Source: Apostichopus japonicus (lineage: Eukaryota > Echinodermata > Holothuroidea > Aspidochirotida > Stichopodidae). Taken from it: a stretch of DNA of 64,000 nt. Made by a program: the position numbers and the translations under genes. Position 1 is the stretch's first letter, and each line of letters opens with the position of its first letter. This document shows, in pieces, positions 32,301-46,600 of the stretch. The notes beneath the pieces are model-generated. The model had not been told where the DNA came from and searched no databases. It saw nothing but the letters and a program-made list of their open reading frames with translations. Location: the NCBI RefSeq assembly GCF_037975245.1, contig NC_092569.1, positions 22,720,168 to 22,784,167 on the forward strand. The letters run 5' to 3'.

Positions 32301-35300
32301 ATCATTATCATTAATCATAGCTCATACAAAGTGATATGATGCGCGATCAATATATATTCCTGGTTTAACAGATCGTAACCTATTCCAGCCAAATGTCTTA
32401 TAAGAATATTATGTCCAAAGTCATTGCGTATTCGAAAAATATAACCTTCGATAGCTTCTCTCGACCACTTTACTTAGAGTAAAAGAATCCGGAATACAGG
32501 ATAAATTTGGAAAGACCTTATATCCAACTAAATAGGCAGAGACCTTTAAAAATCTCAAAAATTCAATATTTTGTTGATTTGATCTTCTATTTGTTTGTGT
32601 CTTCATAATTTAGATCAATGCGACGAGATGTTTTTAATTTAACACTGAAATTACATTGCTGAACATTGATACTTAATATGGTGACGATACGTTTGTACAT
32701 ATAGGCTACCTCTGTGTATTATTGTTATGTTAGCTTGGCAATACTATTAGCTATTGGTATACATTTCTTAACCGAGTATGTCATAGTACCTTTAAAAGGC
32801 ACCGGACTTTACTTTAATTAGACTAACAGTTACCCCAATCCCATACTCGTAGATACATAACCTTTACATCATAAATAACAACACAAATAAAGTGTTACTT
32901 AGAAAGAAAAAGAACAACCGTAAGATAACAAAATATGGAGGAAGTTCTAATGCCACAACTTGTTGTCAGCCAGCAGAAGATTTTGCATTTTTCATTAGCT
33001 ATCTTGTTTTCTATATTTTCCTCTGAAGTTTAATTCACCATTTTCGATTGTAAAAAAAAGTATTTCCTTCTCAAAATAAACTGAAATTCCAGAGCAATGT
33101 CTGTGTTTGTTTTATGATGAAAAATACAATAGTAACAATTAATTTAAAGGAAATGCCACGTATAGGATTTTCTAAAAAACATGTCGTAATTTATTTATTC
33201 TGTTTCATTAGCTAACAAATCTATACTTGAATTTGCTATTTCTGGTTCCGTTGTCACTTTAAAAAAAAGGGTTGATATGTTTTTACAACATAACCTGTAA
33301 CTACATTCGCATTGTTCAATCTTCATCACTTTATTGATTTCGTTATGTTTAGCAAAGCTGGTTCGAAAATGTTAAATCGTCACACTCCCGAACACCTCCC
33401 CAGCCAAAATATACTAATATAATTAAGTTTTCAAAGGCAGCATAAAAACCTTACAAGAAATTATCAGGATTAATTCAGTAAGGTATAAATATATTGTTTC
33501 CTGGTAGATATAAAACTCTTACACAATGTAAACGAAATAAGTGCATTTTCGCTTTAACTGTCTCGTCAACTTTTTTCTCTTTAGTGTAAATTTTCGAATG
33601 CAAAGATTGAGATTATTCTCTGTTTAGAAAGAACGACAATGCCTATATCATTTATTTTTTTCAACCAGGAAGGTTTAAGATTGGGGAATGTAAGTTAGAA
33701 TTTAAGAAGGAAGAGTTATCGTTGTAAAAACGTAAACACAATTGAGTAGAATCATTTCCATCTGCTACTCTACACATGTAATTTGGATTTTGATTCATTA
33801 TCATACGAGCGTTGTCAATTGAGCCGTCGAAGGATCTATGAGTAATGATTATTCGTAGTGAAGTTACTATATGTTTATTTGAATTCTGTTTAGTGTTAAC
33901 CTATACCATGTTTCTTATAACGGTATATTACCAATATATCTGTTAACACCTCTAAATAGATTCAAACACTCCATGCCTTGGCGATACATTTTTAACCCTC
34001 CCACTCCCGTTGTGTGAGAGAGAAACGAGCTTGTTGGCGTAAACATTTTGAAATGGACATCTTGAGAATAAATAAAAGCGAGGCGAGTGATATGTGTCCA
34101 TCGCCCGCCTCCCTCTCGTTCCTCTAATTTCAATTGGAATAGTTTTTCTTTCTAATTTTAAATGAACCAATTTCAATGAAAAGATTTTAGCACCCATATA
34201 GTACCCGACATCTTTGCGACCCCAAATCTATTCAACCGGCAATCACTACTTGTTTCGTTAATCGATATATTCAAGTACGCTCAGCAAGTATTTCCATTAA
34301 TACTTTCCAACGTAAATGGGATTCATACTTCACATTGACTCGGAAATATAATGAGAACCTGTTTTTAAAAAGTTTGAAATCGTTTTCAGAGCTTGAAATC
34401 CAGAGGTCACTGTTTTGAATCATGTTGTATCTATAAACTTCTTTGCTCTATTCCATTGTTAATAAACAACAAAGTCACTTTCCTGTTATTCATTTTCATA
34501 TATGAATTTTCTTTGGTTAGAGTGCCCAACAGACAAGCGATGGATCTACCAATGAAAATATATTAGGTGAGTGATGCTTACCCCTTTTGATTCCTAATAT
34601 GTAATTTAAATAAAAATTAAACCATTGTAACATTAGATTTATCATGTAAACAATACCGGAAGTTAATACACAGGAATAAGGGCTTGGATTGCGGAGCTTT
34701 GTCTAACGTATTAGCAGAAGAGAATGGAATGTGATTTAATATATTTTCGGGCATTCAAATTCAAAATAGTCGCCACAACTCATGTCAGATATGTCTGTTG
34801 AAGTGTAAAGTACGTAGTGATCCGCATTTTTTCTTACAGTCACAGATTTTTTGCAAAGCTACGGGTGTGAGGTCTTTCGAATAGTTTAAATTAAGAACGT
34901 TTTGTATGCTATATATATATCAACCAATAAAAATAGGCAAAGTTAACAAATAATGAGGACAACTACTTTTTATATTTCATCACATCATAGGTCAACCATC
35001 ATTTTTCTTCTATCAACAATCGACTTATCCGAGAGATTGCAGAGAAGTTCAGGGGCAATGTTCATCCAATGACTCTTCCGGTGTCTTCATGATCAAACCA
35101 GATGGTTATCCGGATCCATTTGAGGTTTACTGTGATAACACTGACAGTTTCGGTGGATGGACGGTATGTCTTTGGTTTCTTGGTCTTGTATAAACAATTT
35201 TCAGACTGAAAAAAAATGTTCACAGCAGCTGGAAGAGTAGTAACGATGCTAGTTATCTCGGTGACAATGTTATATATTTGTAAGTTACAAGATGGTGGTA

Positions 35301-38300
35301 AAAAATACGTTCTGTTTTCATTGAGTAAAGATCAAGGCGGCTGTGCTGGATGCCAAAATTTAAAGCATGGAATGATAGATCAGTGACTAACAATCCATTT
35401 CGGTAACGAATCTGTCCATAGGTAATACAAAGGCGCACCGACGGGTTTATCGATTTCCAGCGCGACTGGGACAGCTACAAGTCTGGCTTTGGGTTTCTCT
35501 CTCATGATTTCTGGCTCGGCAACGAGAAGTTGTCTTTCTTGACCAATCAGAAGAAATACCAACTTGTGATTGAGATAACCACATCAAGCGGTTACTTAAT
35601 CCGGGTTTCTTACGATCATTTCCGTATAAGTGACGCTTTCAGTCACTTCAAGCTGGGCAACCTCGACAATTATGCTGCAGAGAATACTGGTGAGTTATCA
35701 CGAACAAATTAGATAACAACGCAATATCATAAAGGCTTATATATATAAATGAAGATGTATTGTTTCGTGACGTCGTCAAACATTTCATAAGATGACAGAT
35801 ATGTAGGGTCATATGGGAAATATCACTGACAAACCTCTATGGACCCATTTGGTACATCCCTCTATGGTCAACCATCGTTTCGAAAATAATACATCTGAAC
35901 TTTACTTATCAAAAACTTAATTTACTTCATTAGGTTACATACATTCCTAGTAACATTAATGTAATAATAGTTCCGATTTATTTTATCTTGCAGATGCTAT
36001 AACATTCTGTCCCAGCAATATGGACATTGATAACTGCAGTACCGCGTGTCAACGAACTTGTGAAGCTCCAGGAATCTGTCAGGATGAGGTCTGTACTGAT
36101 GGTGAAGTCTGTTTTTGTCCCGATGGATTCTTCATGAAGGGATCTCACTGTGTACCTCCTGAACAATGTGGATGTTACGTATCAGAAGGACAGACGGTCG
36201 TACCAGTAAGTACAGGAGCCATCCATTACAGAAATACAAAACGACTCTTTACTTTAATGTAGAAATTGTACGTTACTACTTTGTTATATATAACTTTAAT
36301 CTCAATTTAAATAATTGCTACAAATTGGAGTGAGAGATGACAGCATATTGTGATATCAACACGTGTTAAACCATAACATACCATTTTTCTGACAGGAAGG
36401 TGACTTTTTCGTGAATTTCGGATGTACAAGAAAGGGTGTTTGTAATAACGGACTGATCATCTGGGATGAAGGTTACGCATGCAGTCCGAAAGCGGGGTGT
36501 GGCGTACGAAATGACATGCGACAATGCTATTGTGCTAATGGCTACAGAGGGGACGGTGTAAATTGCACGAGGCCACCTAAAGATTGTCAGGAAATTTATG
36601 ATGATGATAGTACCAGAATCAACGGTATATACAGAATCAAACCAACCGGATGGACCGGGTCAGCATTTGAGGTATACTGTAACATGACTGACGGAGGAGG
36701 ATGGACGGTAAGTGATATAGACTAATACGAACTTAATACTTTATAAGTAGATCTTGGACTGATACATTTTACTCTGGTTTAAAAGTTACTTTAATCTTAA
36801 CTATTCTTTTCATCGATCTATGTCAGATCTTGGATTGATCATCATTTTCTTTGTCTTTGTATTCAGTTTTATATTTTATAAATTTTCATATGATTAGATA
36901 TTTTACCGCAGTCTATCGACATTTATGCATTATGCGACTATCATCATGTTTATTCTTCACCTCGATGACTGTGATATTGAAATTAATTTTTATTATACTT
37001 ATTTCATTGCCTAGGTTGAAACTTTTCACCTGTCACATTACCTTAAAAGGTAATTTAAGAATATGAGATTTCAGACTTTACATCGGAAATTCCACCAATG
37101 TTTGTTTTATTAGCGATATTTTTATTTTCATTTTGAAATTTTAAAGGTGTTCCAACGACGTGTCGATGGGAATGAGGACTTCTATCTTGGATGGGACAGC
37201 TACAAGCAAGGCTTTGGAAATTTAAGTATTAATTTTTGGCTCGGAAATGATAAACTTTATTATTTGACCAACCAAAAAAGATATGAAATGAGAGTCGACT
37301 TAGTGAATAAATTAGGAGATCCGTACTACGCCAAGTTTGACTTTTTTAGAATAAACGATGAAAGCGACAACTATCGGCTATCCGGTCTTGGGACCTACAG
37401 TGGAACAGCAGGTTTGTAGTCTACATATCTCTTTCAAAACTAAATACGGCATTTCAGCCTTACTAGTAGGGAGACAACATAACTACGACAAACTGTTAAC
37501 ACCAACAGGTTATCGTTCGATCGATACTTAGTCTCTCTAGAAATATGTTATAACTTCATTTAAAGAATACTATATATTAACATCACCTTAAGGAATAAGG
37601 CCAGGATGGCAGTCAGATGAAAGATATATTATACTTGAAGAAGATAGCCGGATTGGCGGAATGGAAAATTGCTTGAAAATAGGAAAATTCCTACAGTTGT
37701 TTTTTATAGTTTACAAGTTCCACGATCCTGCCAACATTTTCTAATATATACACTGGCTGGACACTAATTGCAATCATCGTAGAACAATTAGTAAGAATCA
37801 ATGATTAACTACATACATACAGGAAGAAAACGCTGTCTGTATCACATTTAAAAAAAACTGATAAAACTCAGGCCACATAGGATATGGTAAGAAGGCTAAA
37901 CAATACCTAAATTTTAACTTACAATTCATTGTATTCAAGTTATCTATCTACAAACGGGTGTTAATTGTCTCCGTTTGTCTTTAAAAGTAGTAAATAACCG
38001 ACGGACCTGCTCAGAACATATAAAACTGATCTACATATCCTTACATTTGTCAATTTCTTTACGACGAATTCTGGGGGTGGTACAACGGTTAGATACATTG
38101 AGCGAAACTTGTTTTTTTTTTCATTTCATTGATCCAAGTGAATAATATAAGTAAGAAGATAATAGAAGATGCAGTATTAACAATTCCCAGAGCGCAAACA
38201 ACGAGTATTTTTCTCATATGCAACAGTTATGTTAACATATTTCATCACTATGCATACATGTAAGTACACCTCTCATAAATTGGTGTTCAATAATAAACCA

Positions 38301-39065
38301 CACCAATTATACACTACTTATATTGTGATTATTTAATAGTGCAATAACAAAACAAGTGAATGTTACTCTGGAAAAATATAAGCATGCTGTACGTAGTTTA
38401 TTAAGTAGGTCTTCCCAAAATGACAATGTTCGTATTTGTGATCAGCTAGATATATATTTGACGGCAACATGATGATCCTCGATGATCAGATGTCTCTTAG
38501 AGATAAACACTGTAATGTAATTATATAGTGCGGTGTTCAATAAAAGAGAAAATGATGGTCATTATGTGTAAAACTTAGTACAATAAAATATAAATTAACA
38601 ACTATGTCAACCCGATAATAGTTATCAACCAAAGAAGTTCTTGTTAACACTAAAACTAGATTTATAAATTTGCATATCGAAATTGAAATCAAAATAATTA
38701 AGCAACCAGACTGAGTATGTGTTAGTGCGATGTAATTACAAAAAAATAAAAAAATAAACAAGGTTTAACATGCATCGGACGTACATTTATGTTGATGGGT
38801 ATTGATGGTGTGTTTTTGTATTTAATTCTTTCTTCTAGGAGATTCTCTAAATTATCACCGAAACCAACAGTTTACTACAAAGGACCGAGACAATGACGGT
38901 AATGGTTATAATTGTGCCGTTTATTATGAAGGTCCATGGTGGTACAATAACTGTTATAATTTCAACTTGAATGGTGTCTACGGGGAGAAGAATCTTGCTT
39001 GGCATCATCTCCCTGGACAGATTTATTATGTTAAATTTGCAGAGATGAAGATCCGCCCTATCTAG
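29379..39065 (+). CDS. FREP gene 3: signal peptide, half FReD, TIL-TILa-EGF, complete FReD (526 aa)
   Basis: Exons: 29379-29456, 34521-34566, 34991-35163, 35422-35689, 35994-36205, 36396-36707, 37147-37411, 38839-39065 (TAG 39063-39065). All are GT-AG with the same phases as gene 2; the total is 1581 nt. Order: signal peptide (MISKFYSLFQFLFFMW), linker, FReD N-terminal half (residues 42-188), TIL (189-259), TILa/EGF and second FReD start (260-363), exon 7 (to 451), exon 8 (to 526). Differences from gene 2: GFIDFQRDW and NYAAENTG in exon 4, hinge TRPPKDC in exon 6, and GPWWYNNC in exon 8 where the family usually has GAWWY. No stop or frameshift is seen, so it is likely functional. Intron 5 is short (190 bases). 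Confidence 0.9.
38839..39065 (+). CDS. gene 3 exon 8, variant FReD pocket
   Basis: Encodes DSLNYHRNQQF, DRDND, NCAVYYEGPWWYNNCYNFNLNG, GVYGEKNLAWHHLPG and EMKIRPI. Alanine to proline before WWY, and YNF for the usual YYS, change residues next to the ligand pocket; the calcium motif is kept. Confidence 0.88.
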
Positions 39066-39169
39066 AGACTGAATCAGATGTAAGAAGAAACCTATTACAT
39101 CGCTGACCATCAACAAAATAAGAGCTTAAGAGATTCATTTTAAGGACAATTGAATGTTTTTTATTTAAA

Positions 39170-39175
39170 AATAAA
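39170..39175 (+). terminator. polyadenylation signal AATAAA, gene 3
   Basis: AATAAA about 105 bases after the stop, in the same position as in genes 1 and 2. Confidence 0.55.
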
Positions 39176-42100
39176 ATATAATATTTGTCCATGTTTTAAT
39201 AGCACTATTCTAGCCAAGTCTCCTAATTTATATTATCGTCTTCTCTTAACCTTACCATTTAATATAATCAAACGGAAAAACGAGTTTGATAGGATCTGTG
39301 CAATATTTCAAATGAAATGGCTTAGCCATAGGAGCAAGTGACCCCCACCTCCACCACCTCCATCACCCTACCACACCCACCATCCACCACCCCCACTCAA
39401 GTATTGTTTTAAAGAATAAACAGGGAAAGCAGCAAGAAGCGAATACAATTACGTCAAGTTATAATACATAGGCTAGGCTGAGGCTTATTATATTTACAAT
39501 GAATATACAGTGACGAATTCAAGGAGATCGCTTCCTATTGGTTGTCGATTTCTTTGTATTATAAAACACAACTGTGATACATAACGTACTATACAAAGAT
39601 GCATTTCACGTCGGATGTACCATAATGTAAATCAAAATTGTCTTAAAGGAGACTGGACACCCCTTTGCGGTAATGCCGAACTTTCAGGCTCTCATCCAGA
39701 TGTTGTTGGTGTTCTACCTAATCCCCTTCCGACCCCTTTCAACTTCACACAAACTCTCAGAATGTATGATAGTGATAAGACCTAATTATGTGCTTATTTC
39801 ATAGTCTAAATATAACTCGGAATCACCACTTAAAGTCTATGAGTTTTTTACCCTCCTGGGTGAGATCCCCCGAACACCTACATGGTGTTCAGTCAAGCAG
39901 ATGGGGTTTAATCTACGCGGTGTTTTGACAATTCTCTATACCAATACAAGCGGTAAGCTCTAATACTTAAGATTGGGTGGAAATCCGCCATAATCCCTCA
40001 AAGGATGTCTCCGTGCTTGTAAATCAAAGTAAGCCGTTCTACAGAGCGCATGAGTTACTTTTATGATTTTTTTTCTCGATATTGTTTTCCTCCTGTGCAT
40101 TCATTTTTTCCCATTTCCATTTTCACAAACCCTATACATACAATTACACGTATTACACTAGCATATAACATACATAAGCCACAAAATAAACAATTCTAAG
40201 GCTATATCTTTCATTTTCTAGAGGATACAGGACATAAGTAAGATGCCATATTGGTCCATGACGTATGTTATTTTAAGCGGTAGAACGACACCAAATTGAA
40301 AGAACCGCAACTGCTATGTTAAATGCATAGGCTATCTTGCTTTAACACAAGATCACACTTTCTCATGCACCGTATTGACTCTCATATCTTATAGTTGTTT
40401 CCATCTTCTCTACCACTATGTTGATATCATGGTAATTTGCAACGCGATTAACATAACAATATAACCCTATCTTGATATATCGCTGAACTAGTCATGTTAC
40501 TGAGTCAATGACATTCTTCTGCTTTTTCCTTAACTGGTAAATTATAGGAGTAGTTACACTACTTGGATTGGGGGTATATATTAACGTGTAACTATTATAT
40601 TTCTTGAGCACAACCGAAAGTTCTACCGACGATATCGTCGGCAAATTGCCTTCAAAATCATCTGCTACCGCGACTGAAACAATTGTCGTGCAGCTGTAAA
40701 AATGTTGTTATTCTCCTTTATACGTCCCATAGTTACTTGATGCAGGCAGTATTATTTGGTAACATTTGTTTGTAGCACTGAAATACCATCCGGGGTTTCG
40801 AGTACTAATACGTTAGTGAGCACGTCACTTTACCCGCAATTCATGATACTTTTCTGACTGTGTAATGTGAGGTTTAGATTTATCCAAGTTGAAACTTTCG
40901 TGGGCAAACGTTATAGCCAAATAGGCATGACTTATAGTAATTGGTCTCGTAAATGTCTGCTCGAGAATTTGTATTGTAATCCATAACAGGCTTAATGCAA
41001 AAAAATAAAATTAAAGCAAACGAAATAACAATAAATCCTTAATTATATAAATGTAACCCAAAAAATTAGTTTTTAATTGAAAAATGTTGACACGTTGTCT
41101 GTCAGATGGTGGGATCGTGGAAGCTGCCTCTCCGCCAGAGTTAGTCCAGATGCAAACACCGACATGTTATCAACTAAAACATTTTGCAAATACATCGACT
41201 TTTATAACTATCATAATACTTCTTCAAAATATAATTCTTCTTAGTGATGGTAACTGATAAACTATTAAAACGAATATGTCTCAATACGCAGTATTTTTGC
41301 GCTCATAAATGTAACCAAAAAAAATTAGTTTGTAAATGAAAAATGTTGACACTTCGTCTGTCAGATGGTGGGATCGCGGAAACCTTCTCTCCGCCAGAAT
41401 TAGTCCAGATGCAAACACCGACATGTTATCAACTAAAACATTTTGCAAATACGTCGACTTTTATAACTATCATAATACTTCTTCAAAATATAATTCTTCT
41501 TAGTGATGGTAATTGATAAACTATTAAAACGAATATGTCTCAATACGCAGTATTTTTGCGCTCATAAACGTTCACATCACATTAATATTATTTAAATACT
41601 TCATTACTAGGAATTAAACTTTAATGTGGAGATGTGTTCAGTTATTGACATGTTTGTGTCGAATAGTGATTACATAAAATTAAACTTCAAACGCTGCTTT
41701 CAGAAAGAATTTTGGGGTCACAAGTCGTTCATAAAGGTATCGAAAATATATAGGTTATTAGTGTAGATTCCCTAAGGTCATTTTCAATATCATATTGAAA
41801 ATAGATTTTCATTAATACTATTTTAAAATGTCTGCAATACTGAGTTAAGTAGATTTTATAATGTAGTCTGGCCTCTGTTAAACATGAATTGCTTTGATCA
41901 TTGCTAATTTTACCCATTTCAATAACTCTATCTAAAATGGCTTTCCTTTTTTTAGCGTGAAAGAATTAATTAGGGTATTAAGAAAGCAAATTACTATATC
42001 ATCTTCCAAGAAGGAAAAAGACAAGTAAATAATGTATGAGTATTTCGTTTGAATCTATTAAAGCAAATGGTTCCCTTTTTATTAGTTAGTCGCATTTGAG

Positions 42101-42949
42101 GCATTTGTCTAATATTGTGTAGGACATTGAATTATATTGGGTTTTTTTTTCTCCCGACCACTGTAGTACTACTACATTTATAATGACCCCCCCCCCCCGC
42201 AGCAACTTCACGAATTAATGTTATTAAATGTCGAACCTTCCTCATTTTTCTAATAGGTGCTACGTTCGTCATATTAACCCATTCACAGCACCGATTCAAC
42301 AGGCTCGCACATCCGTTCCTTTGACAACCAGCAATAGCTGCTCATACATCGGCATATTTCACATATCTTTATCTGAAAATCCACCTAAGGGTAGGCTGTA
42401 TAAAATGTCTACCACTAAATACAACATGCTACAACATTCTTAGTGGGTAAACATTTCTTAGCGGGTAAACAAGAATTTCATGATTTGTAAAAGTTATTTC
42501 ATGTTGCGTGCTTACACGTCTGCTCATCAATGGCTTGCCAGACATTGCGTTATGAACGAACCAATTCCCACCATATCTTTTCTACTTTCTACATGAAAAG
42601 CCTACTACCTTTGAAGGGTGATTGTATGTTGTCACAATATGCAGGTGAACTCTCTTGTTTTCCCTCTTATTTTTATTAAACATTAAAAAGTTAATAGTTT
42701 CTTAAATAACGATACCAAGTTAATTTTCCAGGAACAAAATTCACTTTATAATCACAAAATTTAAACTCTGGCAAGGAGAAATATTTAAAATTCAACAATT
42801 ATTCCAAATTATCCTTGTCAGACCTCTTGAAGTCGTCAGACCAATGTATTAATAAACAATTCATAAAGTACCAAAGTCAACACGAAACACTACAGACTTT
42901 GGTGTAGGTATTTACAGTTGGATTAAATTGTTAATCATTTAAGCCCCTT
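39176..42949. other. intergenic between genes 3 and 4
   Basis: CCA-rich low-complexity sequence at about 39339-39395, 3'-flank sequence shared with gene 1 (near 39533) and gene 2 (near 40380), the tandem duplication at 41050-41565, and a C tract near 42187. The upstream-flank homology with genes 2 and 3 starts near 41930. No gene recognised. Confidence 0.6.
41050..41565. repeat. tandem duplication, 2 x 258 bp
   Basis: AATGTAACC at 41050 and again at 41308. Both units carry GTCTGTCAGATGGTGGGATCG, CCGACATGTTATCAACT and CAATACGCAGTATTTTTGCG, with few differences. Confidence 0.92.
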
Positions 42950-43657
42950 TCATATTCATTTATATATGATGATTGTTATATAGTTTGACTTTTCCATCAG
43001 TAAAACCCTGCTTGTAATATATAACTACGGTGATTTACTGCCTTGTGATTTACTGTCAGCGCACATCGTAGTTCTTTCATCGTTTCGTCAGGGCATTAAA
43101 GAGAAGTGCAGGGTTTGACGGAAAATTAGAACCTCAATAAGTCCAATATTGGCTTCCTTTTTACACTGTTTTTCAATCCGTTTCTCTACCGTAAAGTCTT
43201 CTTTTGAATAAAGAAATAACTGATTTTATTTTATTTAAATAATATCTCTTTCTAAGCACGGCTATATAGCTTTACGGTATGGACTTGAACGCAAATCACT
43301 GTTGTGTTTCCCGAAAGAGATCACGAGGAGAAGAATCATATCAAGATGGCCAACTCATAGTTTGTACTGTACGATATCAGTACTCTCAATATCCGTGTTC
43401 ACAGAGGTTTGACTTCCTTGTTCTTCTGTCTACCGACGCGCGTAAGAGGCAAAAATTAGCGTAAAGTAGGAGCAATAAACTATCATTTTACTATAATGCA
43501 TTTTCCAAATGAGTTAAACAATGTTCAGTATCTTCTACCGTACATTCTAAATTACTCGATACAAGGTACGTTATGTCATCGACAGAGGTGAAAGTCATTA
43601 TCAACTTGAAATCAGAGAAGGGCGAGTCACCAGAAAAGATTTCACTCTTTCGTCAAA
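42950..43657 (+). promoter_or_regulatory. conserved 5' flank of gene 4
   Basis: The shared upstream block. The AP-1-like word is altered here (AAGATGGCCAACTCA). The upstream open frame (43279-43464, MDLNANHCC) is longer than in the other copies, which argues against coding. Confidence 0.5.
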
Positions 43658-46600
43658 ATGATCAGCAAGTTTTATTCAATGTTCCAAGTTTTATTTTTTC
43701 TTTGGACAACTAGCTGCCTCGTTTTTCGTGAATCGGTAAGTTCTAGTACTTTTATATTTTTTTAATTCTTCGGTCATATGTCGTAGTATGGATATTTCAA
43801 TGAATTTGCTCGGTAACAACAATTTTTAGTGAAGTTATGATTGTTCAAAAGATGGTATAAGATATTGGGAATGGAGACATCATAATTCTTCAAATTACAA
43901 ATTTCAATTTTCATCTCTGTTTCGAAATAAAAATGATGGTCTGTATCAAAAGTGCGTGAAAATAATTCAACATAATAATAATAAGTGCAAAGTATATGTC
44001 AGTGATTGGAGATCAGGTATACATTATTCAAATTAAATTAAGTACTTTCAAGTTATTTTTAACTCCCCACAAAAGGTTTTTGAACTTGAAACTAAAGAAA
44101 ATCTATCAAATCTTCAACAGCAATTCTCCTTTTTGACTATATTTTCACAAATCAAGATTTTTGTTTAAAAAGAAAGATATTCAAAAATCATTATATATTA
44201 TATTGTTTGCAAAGATATTAGAAATTAGATTCAAATTAGATTAAATCTCATGCTTTCAAGTTGTTATGTTTTACATTTATCTTAGAAATTAAAAGCTTAA
44301 ACTTTTACACGTTCTGCAATTTATTGAAGAAGCCACTATTCTTTATGTAAAATAAAAGTGTTAGATGAAAGATCGAATAATAAGGATGGGTTGTTTTTCA
44401 AATAAGAAAATTTATTTTAATATTAATAGTAACTTAGTAACGCTCTAGAACCATTTAAGACATAAACTTGTAGTGAAACATTCAAAGTTCTTTAAATATT
44501 ATAGTTATAAAAGTTGTATAAAATATGAAGCTCATGTTGTTTTATTAATTCATCAATAAATTAACCTGTAAATGATATAGCTCCCTCACAGGTACAACTT
44601 CAGAACTTTAAATGATATCAGACATAATGCAGACTGTCATAAATGCAAGTTTAACCTAAAGTATTAAATCAAACTACGATATTTTCAATTATATTAATAG
44701 AAACGTTTTAGCTAAGATTTACATGGCCATACTTTGAATAACTCGCTTCAGTTTCTTAACTTTATAATAATTAACGAGAAAAAAATGTTTTTAATTTAAA
44801 TATTACTCTTTAAGTTTTCATCCGTCGACTTAAATTCACATTGAAACTTATTATTTACTATAATGCTACCAATTTTGTATTCCGAAGATAAAATATAAGA
44901 TTTTCTTTAGTGAACAGTAATCTATTAATTTCAATTAAGCAATGAATACATAACAAAGTTAAATATTATTCACTTATTCATTTATCATTGAATATCTTAA
45001 TCAGGCTTAGAAAAGCTAAGGATGACAGAAGTCAGAACGTTAACAAAACATGTTCTTCAATTTTAAATAAAAGAATAGACCAGCATACGTAAAATGTATC
45101 TCGTCGTTATATCACCAATCAAATCATATTTTGTGTGTAGCTTCAAGAAAGAACAATATTCTATAAATATTTTTTTTATTTATTTTTATTAAATTATTTT
45201 TCTTTGTCACTTAAAGTTAAAAGTTCGGTGGCTAAATTCTTTTTTTTTAATAAAACATTTTTGGCCACCAATGATTTGTCAAACATAAAACAGTCTCGTC
45301 GATATGAGTTTTTTTAAGGAAATTATTAATTCCTAATTAGTCTTGGAAATGAGACAAAACAAAATGAAACTTAGTCTAGGTAACGAAACAGAGGAAAAGT
45401 GTACTGTCAAATTAATTACTAGGAGTAAAGCGTTCAACCATATACTTGTAAGATAAAGTATTCCGCAACGTAATTTGCAACCATGTTAATGTAGGTCTAT
45501 ACTTATTCATATTTGATTTTACTTTCATTTAACTAAAACAGTATGTGATTTGTGGTTATGTTCGCGTATTGTTCCACAATTTCCCATCATGAAAAAATGT
45601 ATTTATTTACAAACAAAAGTCACGAGATCCTAAGTAAATGAGTCAATTAAATTTCACCTTCTAAACTTCGAAAGCCATTGGCATTCATTCTTCACAACTG
45701 CCCCTTCATTGAATGTCTTAATCAGGCTTAGAAAAGCTAAGGATAACAGAAGTCAGAACGTAAATAAAACATTTTCTTCAATTTCAAATAAAAGAATAGA
45801 CCAGCATACGTAAAATGTATCTCGTCGTAATATCATCTATCAAATCATATTTTGTGTGCAGCTTCAAGAAAGTAGAATATTCTATTAAAACTCAAACAAA
45901 AAATTATTGTAAAAATCGAGATCAATGTTTTGTAAAAAGGACCCTTTCTTTGTCACTTAAAGTTAAAGGTTCGGTGACTATTTTATTTTTGTTTTTATTA
46001 AAACTTTTTTGGCCACCAATAATTTGTCAAACATAAAACAGTCTCGTCAATATGAGTTTTTTTAAGGAAATCATCAATTCCTACTTAGTCTTGGTAAGGA
46101 TCGGTATAACGTCATTATATTTTCAAATATTAAGTTCCTGTGGGACTTGCTTCACCAGAGCAAAGCTATGTCATTCGTAGGTGAGCTGCGAATTGCGACC
46201 TTCGTTTCAGGACAAAAAAAAATATAGAAACGGACGAAAAGTGTACTGTCAAATTAATTACTAAGAGTAATACGTTCAACTATATACTTGTAAGATAAAG
46301 TATTCCCAACGTCATATGGAACCATGTTGATGTAGGCCTATACTTATTAATATTTGTTCTTCCTTTCATTTATCTACAAAAGTATGTGAGTTGTGGTTAT
46401 TTTTGCGTATTGTTGCATAATTTCCCACTCTGATAAGATTTTTTTTATTTACAAACAAAATCAGGAGATCCTAAGTAAATGTAAAAGATTGATTTGTACT
46501 ATAAATATAAAGAAAACACATATTTTGCTTAATTTCAATGAATTTTACAAATCATTATTTGTCTAATACTTGTATGAGTATTTATTATAGCTCATACAAA

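Noticed and set aside
43279-43464. Open frame MDLNANHCC upstream of gene 4 as a possible small gene
   Set aside because: In genes 2 and 5 it stops after 24 codons and in gene 3 the start is missing; better seen as promoter or leader sequence.
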